Shown one piece after another: positions 1-7,406 of a stretch of DNA of 9,682 bases (position 1 is the first letter of the stretch; each line of letters opens with the position of its first letter). The notes under the pieces are model-generated. The model worked only from the letters and a program-made list of their open reading frames with translations, was not told the origin of the DNA and did no database searches. The stretch lies in NCBI GenBank assembly GCA_030740295.1, contig JASLXP010000176.1, forward strand, positions 1 through 9,682, written 5' to 3'. The stretch comes from Planctomycetota bacterium. Lineage in GTDB: Bacteria; Planctomycetota; PUPC01; JACPCR01. The translations under genes and the position numbers were made by a program.

Positions 1-1068
1 CCCTTTGCCGCTTAAATCATCAACGGCCGAAATAATGACGCCCGAGCCTTTAACTTCCGGCAGCGGATAAGTCGTCCGAATGCCCGATGGCTCGGTGATC
101 TTGAGTGTGTATTTGCCTCCCTTTGCAGGAGTGATGTCGAAGCGACCGCGCCCCTCGTGGCTGGTTCGGAACTTCACCACTTCCGTGCCCGCAGCGTCGA
201 CGACGATGCCAGCCAGGTCGGCCGGCTTCTTTGCCGGAGTCTTTGCCTCCAGGTAAACCCGCGACGGCAGGCCGGCCACCAGGTCTCCGCCTTCGGGAAA
301 CATGGTGAGGTCAATGGTCTGGAGCAGGATGGGAATCGTCTTGGTTGCGGTCTCCACCACCCCGCCGTCCTCGATGATCATTGCGAGCGAGCCCTCACCG
401 CGGGCGATATTTTTCGGGAGCTTAAAGCTGACGGTACAGTTGCCCTTCGGACCCACCGCGGCCAGCACCTTCCGGACTTCCTGGCCGTCCACGCGGGCGA
501 TGGCCGTGACCTTTGCCCCGGCCGGGAATCCGCCCTCCGCCCGCTCGACGTGCAGCGATGCGCCTACTTCATCGCCTGGCCCGTAACCGTCACGAAGGAA
601 GACGATCTGGCTCTTGAGCCGCGGGGCGCGATAGGCCCGAATATCGAATTTCCGTTCGGCCGGGGCATAACCGTGCCATGGAAAAGTGAACTTGATCCTG
701 TATTCACCGCCGGGTTGTTCCGCGGGCACACTCCACTTGAATCCAATCACACTGTCCCCGGACTGTGCGTATCCGGACGCGACGATGTCTCCTTTGGGGC
801 TCCTGATCTCGATCTGTGAATTAACGGTGTTATTGGATTTCAGCGGGGCATGCGTGGCCCCGTGGAGCAGGACGCTCCGGACATAGACCGTCTCGCCCGG
901 GCGATAGATTGGTTTGTCCGTGCTTACTTTTGCCAGGTAGCGTTCGGCGCCTCCCATGTCGTCGGTCGTTGCTTTCTGAGCAATGGCCACGCAGAGGAAC
1001 AGCGGCAGGGCCGCGCCAATCATCATGCCCCAAACAGACCGCCGGCAAAGATAGCGTTGATTAGTCAT
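1..1068 (-). CDS. Secreted alpha-2-macroglobulin-family (MG domain) protein, N-terminal 356 residues, runs off left edge
   Basis: The frame is open from an ATG at 1068 to base 1, with no stop in 356 codons; the C-terminus lies outside the window. Residues 1-30 form a signal peptide: Arg-rich n-region (R5, R9, R10), hydrophobic core at about 12-29, and likely cleavage after AIA30. Residues 49-61 read STDKPIYRPGETV, the hallmark opening of the first macroglobulin (MG) domain of bacterial alpha-2-macroglobulins. Further beta-rich Ig-like domains follow at about 150-250 and from about 256, where MFPEGGDLVAGLPSRVY matches the family. Bacterial members are periplasmic or surface proteins thought to trap proteases or act as large adhesive scaffolds, some with a CxEQ thioester. 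That site would be far downstream, so its presence is unknown. The start is supported by GAGAGGAAG about 8 bases upstream. Family assignment is strong; exact function is open. Confidence 0.85.
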   Translation of the reverse strand, partial: MTNQRYLCRRSVWGMMIGAALPLFLCVAIAQKATTDDMGGAERYLAKVSTDKPIYRPGETVYVRSVLLHGATHAPLKSNNTVNSQIEIRSPKGDIVASGYAQSGDSVIGFKWSVPAEQPGGEYRIKFTFPWHGYAPAERKFDIRAYRAPRLKSQIVFLRDGYGPGDEVGASLHVERAEGGFPAGAKVTAIARVDGQEVRKVLAAVGPKGNCTVSFKLPKNIARGEGSLAMIIEDGGVVETATKTIPILLQTIDLTMFPEGGDLVAGLPSRVYLEAKTPAKKPADLAGIVVDAAGTEVVKFRTSHEGRGRFDITPAKGGKYTLKITEPSGIRTTYPLPEVKGSGVIISAVDDLSGKG

Positions 1069-1215
1069 ATTCTGCTTCCTCTCTCTGTTTGTTCAGGAAC
1101 CTGCCGTGGCCTTCGGGCGCAGCCAAAGGCTCTGATCTCATGTGGTAGACGATCACGGCCTTTACGGGTTACACAGATACCTGCAGCCCTTTGCTGTCCC
1201 CACCTGGTTGAGCGC

Positions 1216-1244
1216 ATTTAATTCGCCCGGCGCAACATGGTCAA
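1216..1244 (-). promoter_or_regulatory. Possible sigma70-type promoter for the MG-domain gene
   Basis: On the minus strand TTGACC (1244-1239) is followed by a 17-base spacer and TTAAAT (1221-1216). These match the -35 and -10 consensus at five and four of six positions. The site lies in a local AT-rich pocket about 150 bases upstream of the MG-domain start codon and after the repeat block. Sigma-factor consensus in this phylum is not well fixed and such matches occur by chance, so this is only a candidate. Confidence 0.3.
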
Positions 1245-1329
1245 TCTCGCCCGCTCACGCTCAAGCCGGACGCCTGGCCTTCAGCGGCTCTTCTTCTTCC
1301 ACAGTATCTTGTGCCTGTATAGCTCAAGA

Positions 1330-1376
1330 TTGGCCGAAGGCCATATTCATCGTAGCCTGGGGCAACGCCCCAGGAT
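1330..1376 (+). repeat. Palindromic repeat unit 1 (two hairpins)
   Basis: The unit contains the small palindrome TGGCC-gaa-GGCCA, a linker ATATTCATCGTAG, then the stem CCTGGGGC-aac-GCCCCAGG (1356-1374, eight pairs, three-base loop). It is close to the reverse complement of unit 4 at 1478-1524 across its whole length, so the two units are inverted copies. The format of two hairpins joined by a conserved linker resembles REP-type intergenic elements. Confidence 0.75.
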
Positions 1377-1395
1377 CGAGAGAGAGCGACGATCA

Positions 1396-1458
1396 TTGGC
1401 CGAAGGCCATATTCAGCGATGCAACGTCGCCGCTTCGGTGAGTATGGCCTTCGGCCAA
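1396..1458. repeat. Palindromic repeat units 2 and 3, facing each other
   Basis: TTGGCCGAAGGCCATA (1396-1411) and its exact reverse complement (1443-1458) form perfect 16-base arms. The inner bases TTCA and TGAG extend the pairing with one wobble. A short GCGA/TCGC pair lies in the centre (1416-1419 and 1427-1430). Each arm contains its own TGGCC-gaa-GGCCA hairpin. These two copies lack the CCTGGGG stem of units 1 and 4, so they appear truncated or diverged. Together they could form a cruciform in DNA or a long hairpin in RNA. Confidence 0.75.
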
Positions 1459-1477
1459 AAGGCTGATGCGAATAACA

Positions 1478-1527
1478 ATCCCTGGGGTGATACCCCAGGC
1501 TACGATGAGTATGGCCTTCGGCCATTA
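1478..1527 (-). repeat. Palindromic repeat unit 4, inverted copy of unit 1
   Basis: The stem CCTGGGGT-gat-ACCCCAGG (1481-1499) is followed by GCTACGATGAGTATGGCCTTCGGCCA. Aligned with the reverse complement of unit 1, the two differ at the loop, at one linker base, and at the loop-closing pair, which is C-G in unit 1 and T-A here. That paired change keeps the stem. On the transcribed minus strand the stem is followed by a moderately T-rich stretch (GGGATTGTTATT), so it could help end SIMPL transcripts. This is inference. Confidence 0.75.
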
Positions 1528-1544
1528 CGGCCGCTATACACATG

Positions 1545-1561
1545 CTTGTGCTTTGCACAAG
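1545..1561 (-). terminator. Hairpin 41 bases after the SIMPL stop codon, possible 3' end
   Basis: CTTGTGC (1545-1551) and GCACAAG (1555-1561) are perfect seven-base arms around a three-base loop. It is the first hairpin in the transcript after the SIMPL stop codon. No T-run follows on the minus strand, so it is not a classical intrinsic terminator. It may instead protect the 3' end, or be part of the repeat cluster. Confidence 0.35.
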
Positions 1562-1601
1562 ACTCTCCCTCCCGCATTCCACAACCACGAAGAGCTCTGG
1601 C

Positions 1602-2327
1602 TCACTCGGTTGTGTACTCCAGATTCACCACCGCCTTTATCGTCTTCCTGATGGTGCTTGTGTCGTAACGGCCGTAGGAGGAGACCTCCGTGGAGTCAGG
1701 TCGGGTGATCTGGAATACGCCCTGGCGAGCGGCGACGAGTCTCCCGACGTTGCCTCCGCTGTTGCCGGCGATCATCCTGGCTCTTTCAAGCCCGTTCCTG
1801 GTGGCTGCGGCGATCAGTTCAAGCTTGACACTGGGCAGGTTGGAGACCAGGAACTCCGGATCGCTGACTTCGACATCCATGCCGTCGGCGATCAGTCCGC
1901 TCAGTGCGCTTGCCGTCTGTTTTACCTTATCGACATCTCGCGTTGACAGGGAGATCGTTTGGTAGAGCTCGTAATACTCAATCTCGTTGGTCGAGTTTCC
2001 GGACGCGTCTTTCTTGTACACCTTTCGTTTCTTCGGTTTCCCGGCGTCAAAGCTGTCCTTGCCGAACCCTTGTTTCTCAACAAGGGCCACGACTTTTCCG
2101 ACGTCTTTCTGCAAGGCGGTGTGACCACTTTGCATGCCTGAGGCTGTTACGTTGACGGTGCACCAGAGCTTGCCGATATCGGACTGAATGTACTGGGTGG
2201 CATATCCTTTTACCGAAATCTGTTTCTCCTGCCGAATACGGATGAAAAGGCTCGATATCAACCATGCAGATCCCAGAATGGTGACTCCCGTAATCAAGCA
2301 TACCGTCAGTAATTTTCTCCAGGTCAT
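1602..2327 (-). CDS. SIMPL (DUF541) domain protein with N-terminal membrane anchor
   Basis: The product has 241 residues. After MTWRK, residues about 5-28 form one hydrophobic segment (LLTVCLITGVTILGSAWLIS), either an uncleaved anchor or a signal peptide without a clear cleavage site. The rest should be extracytoplasmic. The SIMPL domain starts at ISVKGYATQYI and ends with the family-typical block of a conserved R-N-G-L-E-R-A stretch, a G-R-L-V-A-A-R-Q-G-V-F-Q-I strand, a D-T-S-T-I-R-K turn and a final V-N-L-E-Y strand. A Lys-rich patch (GKPKKRKVYKKD) sits in a mid-domain insertion. SIMPL proteins form envelope oligomers of poorly known role; some relatives are linked to oxidative stress or to signalling by a mammalian kinase partner. 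The ATG at 2327 was preferred over an in-frame ATG 42 codons upstream because AGGAGGT lies five bases before it and the membrane segment directly follows it. Stop is TGA. Domain call is firm; function is unknown. Confidence 0.88.
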   Translation of the reverse strand: MTWRKLLTVCLITGVTILGSAWLISSLFIRIRQEKQISVKGYATQYIQSDIGKLWCTVNVTASGMQSGHTALQKDVGKVVALVEKQGFGKDSFDAGKPKKRKVYKKDASGNSTNEIEYYELYQTISLSTRDVDKVKQTASALSGLIADGMDVEVSDPEFLVSNLPSVKLELIAAATRNGLERARMIAGNSGGNVGRLVAARQGVFQITRPDSTEVSSYGRYDTSTIRKTIKAVVNLEYTTE

Positions 2328-2332
2328 AGAAC

Positions 2333-2339
2333 ACCTCCT
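2333..2339 (-). promoter_or_regulatory. Strong ribosome binding site that sets the SIMPL start
   Basis: The minus strand reads AGGAGGT followed by GTTCT and ATG, a near-perfect Shine-Dalgarno match at normal spacing. It is the strongest such site noted in the window. It argues for translation from 2327 rather than from the longer upstream extension of the frame. Confidence 0.8.
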
Positions 2340-2382
2340 GCTGGCAACCATGATGTGAGTAACGAACACGAAGAGGCTCGGC

Positions 2383-2400
2383 GGCGGCAAGCGTGCCGCC
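2383..2400 (-). other. GC-rich hairpin in the SIMPL leader
   Basis: GGCGGCA (2383-2389) and TGCCGCC (2394-2400) are perfect seven-base arms around a four-base loop, 55 bases before the SIMPL start codon. No T-run follows. It could be a 5' leader structure affecting message stability or simply chance in GC-rich DNA. Confidence 0.4.
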
Positions 2401-2473
2401 CCACACAGCGATCGGATCACTTCATGGTGATTCAGCATCCTGGCAAGAATCACAACAGTTCCTGAGGAAGGAG

Positions 2474-2488
2474 AACCTGATTCAGGTT
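2474..2488. promoter_or_regulatory. 15-base palindrome, possible operator
   Basis: AACCTGA-T-TCAGGTT is a perfect dyad with seven-base arms around one central base, overlapping a second palindrome GGTTAACC at 2485-2492. It lies about 147 bases upstream of the SIMPL start in non-coding DNA. The size and symmetry fit a dimeric repressor site, but no regulator gene is nearby and no promoter was identified beside it. Confidence 0.3.
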
Positions 2489-2773
2489 AACCATTCCTGG
2501 CAGATTGGATTCACGGCCGCTATATGGCGTAGTGAGAGGGTGAGCGGTTGAAGCTCGAAGGCGGGGCCATCAAAGGGATTCCTGTCGTGGGGGGAGGACT
2601 ATATCTGAAAGAAGGAAACGGTTCATGCCAGGAGGCCAGTTTTCAGCGGGTAAAGGCTTGAAGCTGCATGTATCGGTATTCAAGACTCTGGTCTGGAGTT
2701 GGCCTGAGGGATGTCAGAGATCGCAGATCCGTGCAGGCAACGCGCTTTTACCAGATCGCCAGCCATGCGGCCT

Positions 2774-5700
2774 TTACTGTTCTTGCAGTTTACGCAGTTC
2801 CTTGCGCACGGTGTCCGCGGAGATCCACCCGAAGCCGCACAGGGACAGATTCTCCATCAGGAATCTGAAGTCGTCTTCGGTCCAGTTGGGGGCATCCTTC
2901 ACTGCTGACTGCAGCTTCAGGTGGTGTTGCAGTATGGGGATGATTTCGTCAGCTTCTTCAGAATCAGGAAACTCATGCTCCCAGTCAAAATGCCAGAGAT
3001 GTACATTGCCATCGCCATCGGAGGACAGTCCGGAAAAACCATCCCGGCTGAAGCAGACGGCCTGGACGTTGTGGGAATGACCATCAAATTCGTGAGCGAG
3101 TCGGTTCTCATGAATGTCCCACAGTTGGAGTTTTCCGCTGGTGTTTCCAGTGAACAGGAATCGGCCGTCGGCTGTAAGGTCAGCCGTGTGTAAGCCGCTT
3201 TCTGCCTTTACAGAGCGGATCATTTCGCAGGTATCAGTATCCCAGACACGGATTTCTCCATCCAAAGAACATGAGATGGACTGCTTGCCGTTGGGCAGGA
3301 ATCGCAGAAATGTCACCGACTCCGGATGTGCATCGAGAGTGGCCACCGTTTCTGCCGCGTCAAGGTGCCAGAGCCGCAGGCTGCCACTCAATGCGCCTGA
3401 GAGCGCGAGTTTTCCGGCAGGGTGAATGGCTACAGCAGAAACCGATTCTCCATGACCTTCCATTTCGGACAAGACCTCGCCGTTTTCTACATCCACCAGA
3501 CGAAGCGGCTTCTCACGCAGGCCTTCGCGACACCCGAGGAGGATCTGCCTGGAACCGAGAGAGAGGTCGAGTGAAGTGATCCCCTGCAGGCAGGGGTACG
3601 TGTGTGCCGGCTGGTCTGAGCCTTTGTCCCAGATCCTCGCCGAGTTATCGCCCCCTCGACCGACGCCCGCGCCGGTGATCAATCGGTCCTGAAAAACCAT
3701 CATGGTGTTGATGACGCTGGAGTGGCCCTGCCATTCACGGATGGCTTCACCCGTGACGGTATCCCAATACCGGATCTTTCCATTGCTGTCGCCGAGAAAA
3801 CATGCCTCCGGATCGCGGCTGAAGGCCAGCGCGGAAATGGCGGTTTCGAATTTGTAGACTCCTTGCGTATTTGCCTGTTTCAATCCGGTTCGCCGGCCAT
3901 GTGTACCGCAAAGATTGTTCAGGTGGATCAGTTCGGTGTTCCGCTCGTACCCGGGGAATTTACGTGCGGACCGTATGACTTCCGCGGCTTCACTGTGGCG
4001 GTTGTCTCTGAGAAGATCGTTGGCTGTCTCTTTGAAATGGCCGACCGATTCTTCCACTTTCAACTCTTCTTCGCCCATGTCTGCACCGGCCATCATCAAA
4101 GGAGCGGGCGTTGTAGGGGGGCCGAGATCGACGAGACGCAACTTGGTATCCCAACCGCCCACAAGGCAGAACCGGCCGTTGCGTGAAACTGAAAGCGGTG
4201 CAGCGTTACCGGCAAAGAGCTCCAGGGTTCGCACGCACTGTGGGCCGTCGAGAGCCCACATTCGAAGAGTGTTGTCCTTTCCGATGGACACTGCGGTTGT
4301 ATCGTTGTGGCCAAATTCGATGCTCAACACCGGGCCTCGGTGGCCTTTAAGTACTTTTATCAGTTTCCGTCTTTTCAGATCCCAGAGTCGGACGACATTG
4401 TCAGAGCTTCCGGTTAATGCGAACTTTCCATTTGCGCTGATTGCCACCGAGTTGACCGCCTGTGCCGGCACATTGAATTGTTCCGCCTTGGTTTCTTCCA
4501 GATCCCAGGCGACGACGGAATTCCCCGCGGATGAGATGGCATGCAGACCGTCTTTGCTGGCAGCGAAACGCTGCACCGCAGGGCCACGCATGATAGGCTG
4601 GGCTTTGCTGCGGTGTTCGAGATCCCATTGGCGCAACAACCCGCTCTTGCTGAGGGAAAGGGCCTTTTGCTGATCTTCGAAAAGCGCAATGAAATGCAGG
4701 TCGTCTTCCTGCTCCGCGGAGGTACGCAGACGTTCCTGTTTCTTGACGTTCCAGATACGGAGCTTTCTGTCGCTGCTGCCGGTGAGGAGGTAGCGGCCGT
4801 TCACACCCAGGGCCATGCAGGTGAAATCCGCGCCCCGAAGCTCGGCATTGAAGGGGCTCTCTCCTTTCTGCAGATTCCAGATTCGCAGAGCGGAATCAGG
4901 AGCACCACTCATGGATATGCCGGCGCGGCCGCTCGGCGACATGGCAACTGCCAGGATTGGGGCCTGATGGATGGACATCTCATGAATCGCTTCTGATTCG
5001 GGCGGGAACAAAGGATGACCAGCAGGTTCCGGTTTTTTCGCAAGGTAGAGCGCGGCCTCTGCATGGGACTTGAGCTCTTTCGCGTCCGCTCCGATATCAA
5101 TGGCCTGCTGGTAGGCCTGAACGGCCTCGGAAGGTCTATCGCAACCGACGAGCGAATCCGCCCATGACGTCCAGTACCTGGCAGAGGCGCCCTCTTCTTT
5201 ACATACAGCGCGCAAGAGCTTTTCGGCGGCCGCGGGTTCGCGACGTTCAAGATGCAGCCTCGCCAGGAGGTACTTGGCCTTTTCGGCCGGGAGCGATTTG
5301 CTTCGCTGCTTCTCGAACTCCTGAACTGTTGCCAGATCTGACTTCGTTCCGTGTCGCCACTGAAACAACAGTTTGTTCCAGTTTGCTTCAAACGAGCCCG
5401 GATTGATCTTGAGGGCGGAATCAAGGAAGGACATGACTTCACTCTTGAATCCATCGTCGTATGCGCAGAGGGCCTGGTTGTTCTTGACAACTGCCGCTAA
5501 CTTGGGATTGATGCGCCGTTCATATTCGGTGCCGGTAAGGGCCTGGTAAATCGCTTTCAATTCTTTCTCAAGCTCAACGAAAGAGCTGTAGCGATCAGCA
5601 GGATTCTTTTCGAGACAACGCAGGATCAGGCTGTTCAGCTCGGCTGGCAGGCCGGCTCTCACCCATGAGGGTTCCTGCGCCGGCTCCTCCCGGTGAATCT

Positions 5701-7348
5701 GACGCCAGGCCCATGCGGAGAGGTCTGAGCTCCGATAGGGAAGCGTGCCGCAAACGGCCTCAAACAGGATGACGCCAAATGCGTACATGTCTGTTGCCAT
5801 CGACACGGGCGGCACTTCGGTCTCATCAGCCAGTCTGCCCCAGAGCTCAGGGGCCATGTATTGCGGCGAACCGGTGAGGCCGTTTCCAAGTTGAAGCGCG
5901 TGGCTGCCGAATTCGTGTGAATCAGGAAGGCCACTCTGGGGCGCGTGTTCGCTGGCCCATTTCGCCAGACCAAAATCCGTCACCTTTACCTGGCCCGAAG
6001 GGCTCATCAGGCAATTGGAAGGTTTGAGATCCCGATGAATCGTGCCTTTCGAGTGCGCGTGAATCATGGCCGTGGCGATCTGAATCCCAATGTCCACAGC
6101 ATCCTCGAGTGAATTGAGTTTTCCGCTCGACAATCTGTCGCGCAGGCTGCCGTCATGGACGTACTCGATGACCAGCCGGGGCAATCCATCAATCTCCTTC
6201 ACGTAATAGCAGTATGCGATGTTCGGGTGCAGCCCAAGCTCGATCCATGCCTGGGCATCCTGCGCGAAAAGTTTACTGGCCCTTTCAGTGCGAATGCTCT
6301 CCGCTGCCGGCGTCTTGATCATGACGACATTGTCCCAGCGTCTGTGCAGCGCACGACAGGTGTGGCCGAGCCCGCCCTCTGGCAGGCAGTCCAGAATGTG
6401 CAGGTAGCCCCCAGCGAGATCCCCCTCTTCCCATGCCTGCTCTGTTCTCCCGGGCGGCACAGGCGTCGGCTCTGGCTTGGCCGGTTCAGGTTCCGGCTTC
6501 GGCTCCTCCTCTTCGGGCTCGGGTGCCGTGACCTTCTGGACGACCGCAGTTCCCTTCGGCCCTGCTCTGTCCTGCCTTCTGATAGCTTTGGTACCGCGAG
6601 TGCCGCTCCTATCCGGGTTCATGACTTCATTGAAGAAGAGGCTGAGCCATTTGTTGAACTCGATAGCTTCAGAAGCAGATGAGGTAGTGTCTTTCTGGAC
6701 GTTGTATTTCTGGAAGACATCTCCGCCCATCCGGTGTGTGCTCTTGGCATCGACGGAGACGTTCTCATCGAGAACATAGGTGCGGAGCGTGTGATAAATA
6801 GCTCGCATTTCTTTCGGGCTGTGCGACTTGTAGAACCCCACCTCAGGGTTGTTCTTCTGCGGTTTCAGGTTGATGCTGCCAGCGAGCTTGGCATCGGCCT
6901 GGCGTTTGATCTCTTCCCAATCGTCATCCTTTTTTCGTTTCATCCACCCTCCCACCTTGCTCCAGAGACCGGAGTCTTTATCCCCTTCCAACACCTCTAC
7001 CTTTGAAAGGTAGCTTTTGATAATCTCGAGAATGAAACCAAGCCCGGCCTCGCCCAGCTGGTCCTTCTCTTTTTTGCAGGCATCGTACCTGCGCTTGAGG
7101 ATACGCATGGCATTGTGTGCCTCTTCCCTCAGCATGTCGCGGGCGTAAGGAGACGTCCCGTAAAACTTGATGTCAGGGATGCGAATGTCATCATCGAGCT
7201 TCGACCGGTAAGCGTGCCATTCTGGATTGCTGCGGAGAGTGCGCGGCCGAGGCGGCGGAGGGTATCCAAACAGCGCGGCCACTGCGGACATTACGTGAAC
7301 GACTTCGTCGTATTGTCCCTCGCTGAAAGCTTTGGATTTTGTTTCCAT
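2774..7348 (-). CDS. Very large Ser/Thr protein kinase with TPR-like region and two WD40 propellers
   Basis: About 1,524 residues (numbered from the ATG at 7348). Residues 1-245 are charged, mostly helical and unrecognised. A Pro/Glu linker (about 275-300) precedes the kinase domain (about 316-600). The kinase has a Gly loop GGLG (325-328) whose usual first Gly is Pro, beta-3 Lys345, HRDLKPSN (438-445) with catalytic D440, DFG (458-460) and APE (499-501). The alpha-C Glu seems replaced by Asp364. TPR-like helices span about 616-771. Fourteen WD40-like blades follow: seven at about 791-1076, a helical insert (1077-1161), then seven at about 1164-1456. A tail (1461-1524) holds NWTEDDFRFL and GFGWISADTVRKEL. 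It probably phosphorylates Ser/Thr while the propellers dock partners. No membrane segment is seen, so it is likely cytoplasmic. An ATG at 7420 would add 24 residues that look non-coding and neither start has a strong ribosome site. Stop is TAA. Confidence 0.93.
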   Translation of the reverse strand: METKSKAFSEGQYDEVVHVMSAVAALFGYPPPPRPRTLRSNPEWHAYRSKLDDDIRIPDIKFYGTSPYARDMLREEAHNAMRILKRRYDACKKEKDQLGEAGLGFILEIIKSYLSKVEVLEGDKDSGLWSKVGGWMKRKKDDDWEEIKRQADAKLAGSINLKPQKNNPEVGFYKSHSPKEMRAIYHTLRTYVLDENVSVDAKSTHRMGGDVFQKYNVQKDTTSSASEAIEFNKWLSLFFNEVMNPDRSGTRGTKAIRRQDRAGPKGTAVVQKVTAPEPEEEEPKPEPEPAKPEPTPVPPGRTEQAWEEGDLAGGYLHILDCLPEGGLGHTCRALHRRWDNVVMIKTPAAESIRTERASKLFAQDAQAWIELGLHPNIAYCYYVKEIDGLPRLVIEYVHDGSLRDRLSSGKLNSLEDAVDIGIQIATAMIHAHSKGTIHRDLKPSNCLMSPSGQVKVTDFGLAKWASEHAPQSGLPDSHEFGSHALQLGNGLTGSPQYMAPELWGRLADETEVPPVSMATDMYAFGVILFEAVCGTLPYRSSDLSAWAWRQIHREEPAQEPSWVRAGLPAELNSLILRCLEKNPADRYSSFVELEKELKAIYQALTGTEYERRINPKLAAVVKNNQALCAYDDGFKSEVMSFLDSALKINPGSFEANWNKLLFQWRHGTKSDLATVQEFEKQRSKSLPAEKAKYLLARLHLERREPAAAEKLLRAVCKEEGASARYWTSWADSLVGCDRPSEAVQAYQQAIDIGADAKELKSHAEAALYLAKKPEPAGHPLFPPESEAIHEMSIHQAPILAVAMSPSGRAGISMSGAPDSALRIWNLQKGESPFNAELRGADFTCMALGVNGRYLLTGSSDRKLRIWNVKKQERLRTSAEQEDDLHFIALFEDQQKALSLSKSGLLRQWDLEHRSKAQPIMRGPAVQRFAASKDGLHAISSAGNSVVAWDLEETKAEQFNVPAQAVNSVAISANGKFALTGSSDNVVRLWDLKRRKLIKVLKGHRGPVLSIEFGHNDTTAVSIGKDNTLRMWALDGPQCVRTLELFAGNAAPLSVSRNGRFCLVGGWDTKLRLVDLGPPTTPAPLMMAGADMGEEELKVEESVGHFKETANDLLRDNRHSEAAEVIRSARKFPGYERNTELIHLNNLCGTHGRRTGLKQANTQGVYKFETAISALAFSRDPEACFLGDSNGKIRYWDTVTGEAIREWQGHSSVINTMMVFQDRLITGAGVGRGGDNSARIWDKGSDQPAHTYPCLQGITSLDLSLGSRQILLGCREGLREKPLRLVDVENGEVLSEMEGHGESVSAVAIHPAGKLALSGALSGSLRLWHLDAAETVATLDAHPESVTFLRFLPNGKQSISCSLDGEIRVWDTDTCEMIRSVKAESGLHTADLTADGRFLFTGNTSGKLQLWDIHENRLAHEFDGHSHNVQAVCFSRDGFSGLSSDGDGNVHLWHFDWEHEFPDSEEADEIIPILQHHLKLQSAVKDAPNWTEDDFRFLMENLSLCGFGWISADTVRKELRKLQEQ

Positions 7349-7406
7349 TAACCACGCCTGCCGTTGAGAAGAGACCGGGATTCGGGGGCGGGAACCGGCA
7401 ACATGA

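Larger units (their letters stand above)
1069..1601. other. Long intergenic spacer with palindromic repeats
   Basis: This 533-base gap separates the stop of the SIMPL gene from the start of the MG-domain gene. The part nearest the MG gene (about 1069-1325) shows no convincing coding region and holds one weak promoter-like site. The middle (1330-1527) is filled with hairpin-forming repeats. A separate perfect hairpin lies at 1545-1561. Open frames crossing it on both strands consist mostly of translated palindrome and are not believed to be genes. Confidence 0.7.
2328..2773. other. Spacer between the kinase and SIMPL genes
   Basis: This 446-base gap holds the SIMPL leader, one GC-rich hairpin and one 15-base palindrome, each listed separately. 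The part just downstream of the kinase stop (about 2500-2773) shows no convincing gene on either strand, no terminator with a T-run, and no tRNA-like structure. I see nothing more in it. Confidence 0.6.

Noticed and set aside
157..819. 220-residue open frame on the plus strand
   Set aside because: It is antisense to the MG-domain gene, whose minus-strand frame has a signal peptide and family motifs. The plus-strand translation is Arg/His-rich with no domain.
1527..1538. 12-base match ACGGCCGCTATA shared with 2513-2524
   Set aside because: A few shared 12-mers are expected by chance in a window of this length, and the flanking bases do not match. It was not treated as an attachment-site pair.
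1237..1668. Overlapping open frames on both strands through the repeat block (1237-1668 plus, 1241-1588 minus)
   Set aside because: Their translations are mainly the repeated palindromes (for example AEGHIHRSLGQRP and APGYDEYGLRP), with no other protein-like signal. Repeat-derived spurious frames of this kind are common.
2328..2453. N-terminal extension of the SIMPL protein from an ATG at 2453
   Set aside because: The added 42 residues show no conserved feature and would bury the strong AGGAGGT site and the membrane segment that define the start at 2327.
3915..4673. 252-residue plus-strand open frame
   Set aside because: It is antisense to the WD40 region of the kinase. The minus-strand frame has unmistakable repeats and the plus-strand product is Ser/Arg-rich without a domain.
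2774..5000. WD40 coding region as tandem DNA repeats
   Set aside because: The repeats are at the protein level and diverged. No DNA-level tandem array or recent duplication is visible.
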